The position numbers were made by a program, and so were the translations under genes. A DNA stretch of 64,000 nt from NCBI RefSeq assembly GCF_016706325.1, contig NZ_JADJJX010000001.1, positions 744,001-808,000 on the forward strand, given 5' to 3'. This DNA comes from Methanothrix sp. (lineage in GTDB: Archaea > Halobacteriota > Methanosarcinia > Methanotrichales > Methanotrichaceae). Below are positions 59,281 through 64,000 of the stretch, piece after piece (the stretch's first letter is position 1; each line of letters starts with the position of its first letter). The notes beneath the pieces are model-generated. The model was not told the origin of the DNA and ran no database searches. It worked only from the letters and a program-made list of their open reading frames with translations.

Positions 59281-60600
59281 GTGCTGAGCCAGGTCCGGCC
59301 CAGCCCAGCCCAAAGGGAGAGGCTTCGCGCCGTCTCCAGAAAGATCATAACAAAGATCGAGCAGATGGCACAGGAGCAGGGAATAGTCCTTCAAGCCATG
59401 CTGGTGGGCTCGGCGGCCAGGGGGACCTGGCTCTCGCAGGATTATGACCTTGATATATTCCTGGGCGTGCCCGAGAGCAGCGACCTGGGCGAAGCCGTGA
59501 GGCTGGCCAGGCTGGTCGCCCCGGAGCAGGAGGAGAGGTATGCCGAGCACCCCTATATCCATGCCCGGGTGGACGGCTTTGAGGTGGACCTGGTCCCCTG
59601 TTATCTGGTGGATGATGCCAGCCGGCTGAGGTCGGCTGTGGACAGAACCCCTTTTCATACCAGGTATATCGCCTCCAGGATCACCGGCCTGGAGGATGAG
59701 GTCCTCCTCTTGAAGCAGTTTCTCAAGGGGGTTGGAGTCTACGGCTCGGAGCTGAAGACGGGAGGCTTCTCCGGCTATCTGGCAGAGCTGCTGGTGATAC
59801 ACTACCGCTCCTTCGCCGGCGTGCTCCGCGCCGCCTCCCTCTGGAGGCCCAACACCCTCCTGGAGCTGGAGGGAGGGAGAAGGGGGGGGAGGTTGCATGA
59901 TGAGCCTTTGGTGGTGGTGGACCCAGTGGATCCCAACCGCAATGTGGCCGCTGCCCTGACCCTGGACAGGATGCTCCTTTTCAGCGCCGCAGCCCGCTCT
60001 TTTCTCGCCCGGCCGGACCTGGAGTTCTTCTTTCCCCCTGAGCACGAGCCCCTCGGGGATGAAGAGGTCCAATCCAGGATGGATGCGCGAGGGACGATGC
60101 CCATCATCCTTCAGTTCCAGGCCCCAGATGTGGTGGAGGATATCCTCTACCCCCAGTTGCGCAAGGCAGAGGAGTCCGTCCGGGCTTTGATGGCGAGAAA
60201 CGGCTTTTCAGTGCTGCGCAGCGATGTCACCGCCTATCGCGACAGAGCAGTGATGCTCTTTGAGATGGAGGTCTGGGAGCTGTCAAGGGCCTGCTCCCGA
60301 GCCGGCCCACCGGTCTGGGAGGCAGAGCACGCCGCCCGCTTCCTGGCCGCCCACCCCCATCCCCTGTCCGGCCCTTACGTCAGAGGGGGCAGGGTGGTGG
60401 TGGAGGAGCCACGCAAGCATATCTACGCCCGAGATCTGCTGGCGGCGGAGTTGGAGGGCCTCTCCCTGGGAAAGCATCTCTCCCGCGCCATCCGCCGCGG
60501 ACACAAGATATATGCCGGAAGGGAGATCCTGCAGGTCAGGGACAGAGAGTTCAGGACCTTTCTGGCCCGGTATCTCGATGCCCGGGCCCCCATATCATGA
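59281..60600 (+). CDS. cca: CCA-adding enzyme (archaeal class I tRNA nucleotidyltransferase)
   Basis: This 439-residue enzyme adds or repairs the CCA end of tRNAs without a template. The nucleotidyltransferase signature is LVGSAARGTWLSQDYDLDIF with the two catalytic Asp of DLD, and the third acidic residue follows in FEVDLVPCYLV. LKQFLKGVGVYGSELKTGGF and the tail domain fit the archaeal class I form. None of the tRNA genes in the window encodes CCA, so the enzyme is needed. GTG 59281 is the start. Its stop overlaps the convergent deacetylase gene by six bases. Confidence 0.96.
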   Translation: MLSQVRPSPAQRERLRAVSRKIITKIEQMAQEQGIVLQAMLVGSAARGTWLSQDYDLDIFLGVPESSDLGEAVRLARLVAPEQEERYAEHPYIHARVDGFEVDLVPCYLVDDASRLRSAVDRTPFHTRYIASRITGLEDEVLLLKQFLKGVGVYGSELKTGGFSGYLAELLVIHYRSFAGVLRAASLWRPNTLLELEGGRRGGRLHDEPLVVVDPVDPNRNVAAALTLDRMLLFSAAARSFLARPDLEFFFPPEHEPLGDEEVQSRMDARGTMPIILQFQAPDVVEDILYPQLRKAEESVRALMARNGFSVLRSDVTAYRDRAVMLFEMEVWELSRACSRAGPPVWEAEHAARFLAAHPHPLSGPYVRGGRVVVEEPRKHIYARDLLAAELEGLSLGKHLSRAIRRGHKIYAGREILQVRDREFRTFLARYLDARAPIS

Positions 60601-61662
60601 GGGCGAAGGCCCTCGCATCCCATCCGGTTGAAAGCACTTCCAGTAGGCTTTATGGATGGCCTTTATCTCATCGATCCGCCGGGCCACTCTGGAGTCGAAT
60701 CCGCTGACCTCCGGCACCTCCCCCTGAAAGGCCCTGATCTGGGCCACAATGGCCTCCGCCTGAGCAGAGAGGTTATAGCCCCCCTCCAGGACGGCAGCCA
60801 CCATTCCCTCTGAGCAGCAGTCTGCCACCTCCTTCACCACCCCGGCGATGGCAGCAAATCCGCGAGCTGTCAGGCTCATCCCCCCCAGGGGATCGTCCCG
60901 GTGCGGGTCCTGACCTGCCGAGACCAGGACGATATCAGGGGAGAACTCAAGGGCGACGGGCAGCAGAAGCTCCCGATAGGCCATGAGATAGCCCTCGTCC
61001 CCGTTGCCCGAGGGGAGGGGCACATTCACCTTGGTCCCCTCCGCCCCGTCCTCTCCCACATCGTTCATCCTGCCCGTGCCCGGATAGTGGGGGAACTGGT
61101 GGGTGGAGAAGTACATAACCGAGGGATCGGAGTAGAATATGGCATTGGTCCCGTTCCCATGATGGACATCCCAGTCCACTATCAAGACCTTCTTCAGGCC
61201 CCGGAACTGGGCATGCTTTGCCGCGATGGCCACATTATTGAAGATACAAAAGCCCATGCCGCGATTGGGAAGAGCATGATGGCCCGGCGGCCTGACCAGG
61301 GCATAGGCACCCCGATGGCCTTCGATCACAGCATCCACTGCTGCTATGGCTCCCCCCGCAGCCATCAGTGCGGCCTCATAAGAGTCTTTGCTGAGGACGG
61401 TATCGATATCCAGGTAGCCGCCACCCCGCTCGCAGATGGCCCTCACCTGATCGATGTACCTCCTCCCGTGCACAGCCTCAACCTGCTCGATCCTCGCGGA
61501 TTTCGGTGTGATATGTTCTATATCCAACCCTTCGGACTTTATCCTCTCCAGGATTGCCGTCAGGCGCTCCTTTCTCTCTGGATGCCCGCCTGTATCGTGC
61601 ATGAGAAAGAGGGGATGATAGATCAGGGCAAACTTCCCTTCACTCATACTCGTCCATACCAT
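60595..61662 (-). CDS. Histone deacetylase-like (AcuC/HDAC family) amidohydrolase
   Basis: A 355-residue zinc amidohydrolase of the arginase-deacetylase fold. The active-site His pair is in RPPGHHALPNRGMGFCIFNN, the zinc ligands are in VDWDVHHGNGTNAIF and SAGQDPHRDDPLGG, and LEGGYNLSAQAEAI is the conserved end. It could remove acetyl groups from proteins (Alba, histones, acetyl-CoA synthetase) or act on acetylpolyamines. ATG 61662 or 61647 may start the protein; GGGAGG lies before the first. It is convergent with cca. An acetate-metabolism link by AcuC-type regulation is speculation. Confidence 0.92.
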   Translation of the reverse strand: MVWTSMSEGKFALIYHPLFLMHDTGGHPERKERLTAILERIKSEGLDIEHITPKSARIEQVEAVHGRRYIDQVRAICERGGGYLDIDTVLSKDSYEAALMAAGGAIAAVDAVIEGHRGAYALVRPPGHHALPNRGMGFCIFNNVAIAAKHAQFRGLKKVLIVDWDVHHGNGTNAIFYSDPSVMYFSTHQFPHYPGTGRMNDVGEDGAEGTKVNVPLPSGNGDEGYLMAYRELLLPVALEFSPDIVLVSAGQDPHRDDPLGGMSLTARGFAAIAGVVKEVADCCSEGMVAAVLEGGYNLSAQAEAIVAQIRAFQGEVPEVSGFDSRVARRIDEIKAIHKAYWKCFQPDGMRGPSPS

Positions 61663-62003
61663 CGCCTCCCGTAAAACGGTTTTCCCTCCAAAGAAAGGGT
61701 CTGATGTTTTAAATGGGAGCGAGAGCTGATATTTATACTGATATTTATAATAGCATCAGTAATCTGAGCCCATAGCGATATGTATTGATGCCAGATAGCA
61801 AGAATAAGCTTTTAAACAGGAGAGATAATTCAGGCTTTGAGCCTCGTAAAGCTCTTTGGTCAACCACTGGCTCCTATGGGGGGAGATCAGCACCAAGCTG
61901 CTGTCAGTGACCAAAAAAGATATAATAGGGAAATACTCTATCACTACCCTATAGTCCCATACGGGATTAGGAGGGTGACGTAGCTATACACATGTCAGAG
62001 ATG

Positions 62004-62058
62004 CGCCCGAAAGCGATGGCAAAGCAGGAGATACCATGCGCCATGCCCTTAGCGGGCG
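62004..62058 (+). promoter_or_regulatory. Stem-loop in S-layer leader RNA
   Basis: CGCCCG (62004-62009) pairs with CGGGCG (62053-62058). Inside it GC-G-ATGGC (62013-62020) pairs with GCCATGC (62040-62046) with one bulged G. The 19-base loop contains a CAGGAG ribosome-site-like sequence and the start of a short open reading. It lies about 90 bases before the S-layer ATG. Confidence 0.55.
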
Positions 62059-62083
62059 GTTCGAGACGTTATTCAGGCAATAG
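62036..62083 (+). CDS. Possible 15-codon upstream ORF (leader peptide)
   Basis: ATG 62036 has AGGAG five bases upstream and opens a 15-codon reading, MRHALSGRFETLFRQ, ending with TAG 62081-62083. The ribosome site lies in the loop and the first codons in the 3' strand of the leader stem-loop, so translation and folding would exclude each other. It may be chance, but the good ribosome site spacing is notable. Confidence 0.3.
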   Translation: MRHALSGRFETLFRQ

Positions 62084-62148
62084 TTTTAAGAATAATCAGA
62101 CTGTATGCTGCTGAAAGTGATCATGAAGGGTAAATAGGAGGTTAAAAG

Positions 62149-64000
62149 ATGAAGAAATTGACTGCAATTACATTTACATCGATGGTGCTATTATTGGCAA
62201 CAGCGATGGCAGTAGGAGCGGTCGACAGTGTCGAGATCCGCGGGAAGGTCGCCACAGAGGGCGCTACCTGGACTGCCGACGACTTTGCCGGCTTCTACTA
62301 CGATCTTGATGACAACATCAAGACCGAAGAGTTGACAACAACCTTAACAGATAACAAGCTCGCTGAGCCCAATGGTGTCGTCTACACCACCACCGCTCAG
62401 AAGGCAGACTTCGAGTATGAGCCCTGGGGATCCTACAATGTAATCGGCTTCATGGCTGAGAAGTACTTCGCCGGCTACCTTGATACCCCGGATACCACTG
62501 ATGATGTCCTCTTCCATGAGTCCAAGGATGAGAACGTCCTCTCCGATGAGCAGGTCCTCCAGATCCTGGTGGATAATGATGATGAGAGAACTCTCACCTC
62601 TGGCACACCCCTCGATCTGGAAGAGGGTTATGAGCTGGCCATCTCCGCTATCGATATCGATGGCAACAAGGTCTACCTCGAGCTGCGGAAGGATGGGACA
62701 GTTGTGGACAGCAAGGTCATCTCTCCATCCAAAGATGGCGCCACCATGAAGGACAAGACCTACTACTACAAGAAGGATGTCGGCGACTCCAAGGATGTAG
62801 TCATCGTCGCTGCTCACTTCAAGAATGCCTTCCGCGGTGCTGACACAAACCTGGCAACTGTTGACGGACTGTGGCAGCTCTCTGACACACCCAAGGATGT
62901 CTCTGAGAACACCGAGTACGACAAGATGACCATCCAGACGGTCACCGCCGACACCATCACCATGAACAATGAGGACAACGATATCACCCTCAGCAAGAAC
63001 AAGGATATCACCCTCATGCCCGGCGTCTCCATCAGAACCGCCGATGCTGATGAGCTCAGATACTACATCTACAAGGAGATCACCGAGCCTGGAGTCCATG
63101 AGATAAGGGGCGACGTGGCCACTGGCACTTACACCTGGGATGCTGATAACTTCGCTGGCTTCTACTATGATATCGATGACAACATCAAGACTGAAGAGTT
63201 GACTGCAACCATAACCGGTGAGAACAAACTCTCCGAGCCTAATGGTGTCGTCTATACCACCACCGCTCAGAAGGCAGACTTCGAGTATGAGGCCTGGGGA
63301 TCCTACAATGTGATCGGCTTCATGGCTGAGAAGTACTTCGCCGGCTACCTTGACACCCCGGATACCACTGATGATGTCCTCTTCCATGAGTCCGAGGATG
63401 AGAACGTCCTATCCGATGAGCAGGTCCTCCAGATCCTGGTGGATAATGATGATGAGAGAACTCTCACCTCTGGCACACCCCTCGATCTGGAAGAGGGCTA
63501 TGAGCTGGCCATCTCCGCCATCGATATCGATGGCAACAAGGTCTACCTCGAGCTGCAGAAGGACGGAGTAGTCGTGGACAGCAAGGTCATCTCCCCATCC
63601 AAGACCGGTGCCACCATGAAGGATAAGACCTACTATTACAAGAAGGACATCGGAGACTCCAAGGATGTAGTCATCGTCGCTGCCCACTTCAAGAACGCCT
63701 TCCGCGGTTCTGACACAAACCTGGCAACTGTTGACGGACTGTGGCAGCTCTCTGACACACCCAAGGATGTCTCTGAGAACACCGAGTACGACAAGATGAC
63801 CATCCAGACGGTCACCGCCGACACCATCATCATGAACAACGAGGACAACGATATCACCCTCAGCAAGAACAAGGATATCGTCCTCATGCCCGGCATCTCC
63901 ATCAGAACCGCCGATGCTGATGAGCTCAGATACTACATCTACAAGGAAGCAACCATCAAGGGAGAGGAGGCTGCGCCCACTCCTGTTGAGGACAAGACTG
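62149..64000 (+). CDS. S-layer protein with two tandem S-layer (DUF1608-type) domains, 3' end outside window
   Basis: The gene opens at ATG 62149 with AGGAGGT six bases before it and is open to the end of the window (617 residues seen). Residues 1-23 are a signal peptide (ITFTSMVLLLATAMAVGA). Then two copies of a domain of about 290 residues follow: each begins with GFYYDLDDNIKTEEL or GFYYDIDDNIKTEEL, contains FEYEPWGSYNVIGFMAEKYF, AISAIDIDGNKVYLELRKDG, AAHFKNAFRG and ends DADELRYYIYKE. This is the S-layer domain pair known from Methanosarcina. After the second copy comes GEEAAPTPVEDKT, probably the linker to a C-terminal anchor. It should form the cell surface lattice. Confidence 0.93.
   Translation, partial: MKKLTAITFTSMVLLLATAMAVGAVDSVEIRGKVATEGATWTADDFAGFYYDLDDNIKTEELTTTLTDNKLAEPNGVVYTTTAQKADFEYEPWGSYNVIGFMAEKYFAGYLDTPDTTDDVLFHESKDENVLSDEQVLQILVDNDDERTLTSGTPLDLEEGYELAISAIDIDGNKVYLELRKDGTVVDSKVISPSKDGATMKDKTYYYKKDVGDSKDVVIVAAHFKNAFRGADTNLATVDGLWQLSDTPKDVSENTEYDKMTIQTVTADTITMNNEDNDITLSKNKDITLMPGVSIRTADADELRYYIYKEITEPGVHEIRGDVATGTYTWDADNFAGFYYDIDDNIKTEELTATITGENKLSEPNGVVYTTTAQKADFEYEAWGSYNVIGFMAEKYFAGYLDTPDTTDDVLFHESEDENVLSDEQVLQILVDNDDERTLTSGTPLDLEEGYELAISAIDIDGNKVYLELQKDGVVVDSKVISPSKTGATMKDKTYYYKKDIGDSKDVVIVAAHFKNAFRGSDTNLATVDGLWQLSDTPKDVSENTEYDKMTIQTVTADTIIMNNEDNDITLSKNKDIVLMPGISIRTADADELRYYIYKEATIKGEEAAPTPVEDKT
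62231..63100 (+). repeat. S-layer domain repeat 1
   Basis: The first of two direct repeats of about 870 bases. Long stretches are nearly identical at DNA level to repeat 2, for example 62490-62680 against 63360-63550. The boundaries given are approximate. Confidence 0.8.
63101..63955 (+). repeat. S-layer domain repeat 2
   Basis: The second repeat is displaced by 870 bases (290 codons). It differs mainly at its start (ATGTYTWDADNFAG against TEGATWTADDFAG) and in single codons elsewhere. The near identity of both copies points to recent duplication or gene conversion. Confidence 0.8.

Larger units (their letters stand above)
61663..62148. other. Long S-layer gene leader and promoter region
   Basis: About 490 bases before the S-layer start. 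AT-rich TATA-like elements (TATTTATACTGATATTTATA) lie at 61729-61748; if used on the plus strand they would give a leader of nearly 400 bases. The part 62004-62058 folds into a strong stem-loop and contains a small open reading. A 62-codon minus-strand reading at 61756-61944 has no supporting features. Confidence 0.5.

Noticed and set aside
61756..61944. 62-codon minus-strand reading before the S-layer gene
   Set aside because: It lies in the S-layer promoter/leader region and has no recognisable features.

Overview
The window looks like the chromosome of an acetoclastic-type methanogenic archaeon of the Methanosarcinia, most probably Methanothrix (Methanosaeta) or a close relative; this is inferred. 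The supporting genes are MtrA/MtrH-type methyltransferase homologues, a CooS-type CO dehydrogenase, archaeal aconitase X, Sec61-beta, ribosomal protein S6e, archaeal CCA enzyme, NrpR, geranylgeranyl reductase, two sodium:solute symporters and an S-layer gene with two large repeats. Starts are often ATG, GTG or TTG behind clear Shine-Dalgarno sequences, and ATGA or TGATG gene overlaps are frequent.

Layout. 1-8.5 kb: a partial rqcH gene, a Mut7-C nuclease, a transglutaminase-like protein, a DUF4231 membrane protein, moaA between two different short-repeat arrays, an orphan HPt protein, a UspA/DUF2284 pair, a broken VIT-domain gene and a Get3/ArsA ATPase. 8.5-19.4 kb: two tandem small Cys-rich secreted proteins sharing a promoter box, a PP-loop/ferredoxin fusion, a cold-shock protein, Tex, pyrF with Sec61-beta, a NosD-like beta-helix protein and small proteins. 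19.8-31 kb: glycogen phosphorylase, an apparent operon of soluble MtrA and MtrH homologues (MtxA/MtxH) with both aconitase X subunits, a winged-helix regulator with a double KaiC/GvpD-like ATPase, cooF-cooS and serB.

31.1-34.9 kb is a mobile-element graveyard: two head-to-tail IS1-family copies, both frameshifted at homopolymers, next to a truncated integrase-type transposase and other gene remnants. 35-45 kb holds nth, an MgtC/DUF4010 protein, a symporter with a tiny accessory protein, an IMPase-NAD kinase pair, an ABC export cluster with a COG1361 surface protein, and a metal/corrinoid-binding lipoprotein-like protein. tRNA-Glu(CTC) and tRNA-Val(TAC) lie in this part.

45.3-51.5 kb is the most striking region: six consecutive secreted proteins that appear to form one divergent family. 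Four are close paralogues with a conserved scaffold and two Cys-bearing hypervariable loops, each with its own Shine-Dalgarno sequence and terminator hairpin. After tRNA-Glu(TTC) and tRNA-Gln(TTG) come nrpR with a 28-bp repeat array on its stop codon, rps6e, a reductase-symporter pair, ilvD-thpR-cca and a histone-deacetylase-like protein. The window ends inside an S-layer gene preceded by a long structured leader with a possible 15-codon upstream ORF.

Biologically the window mixes housekeeping genes, one-carbon/corrinoid and isoprenoid metabolism, and a large investment in cell-surface proteins. All family calls were made by reading motifs; no database search was run.
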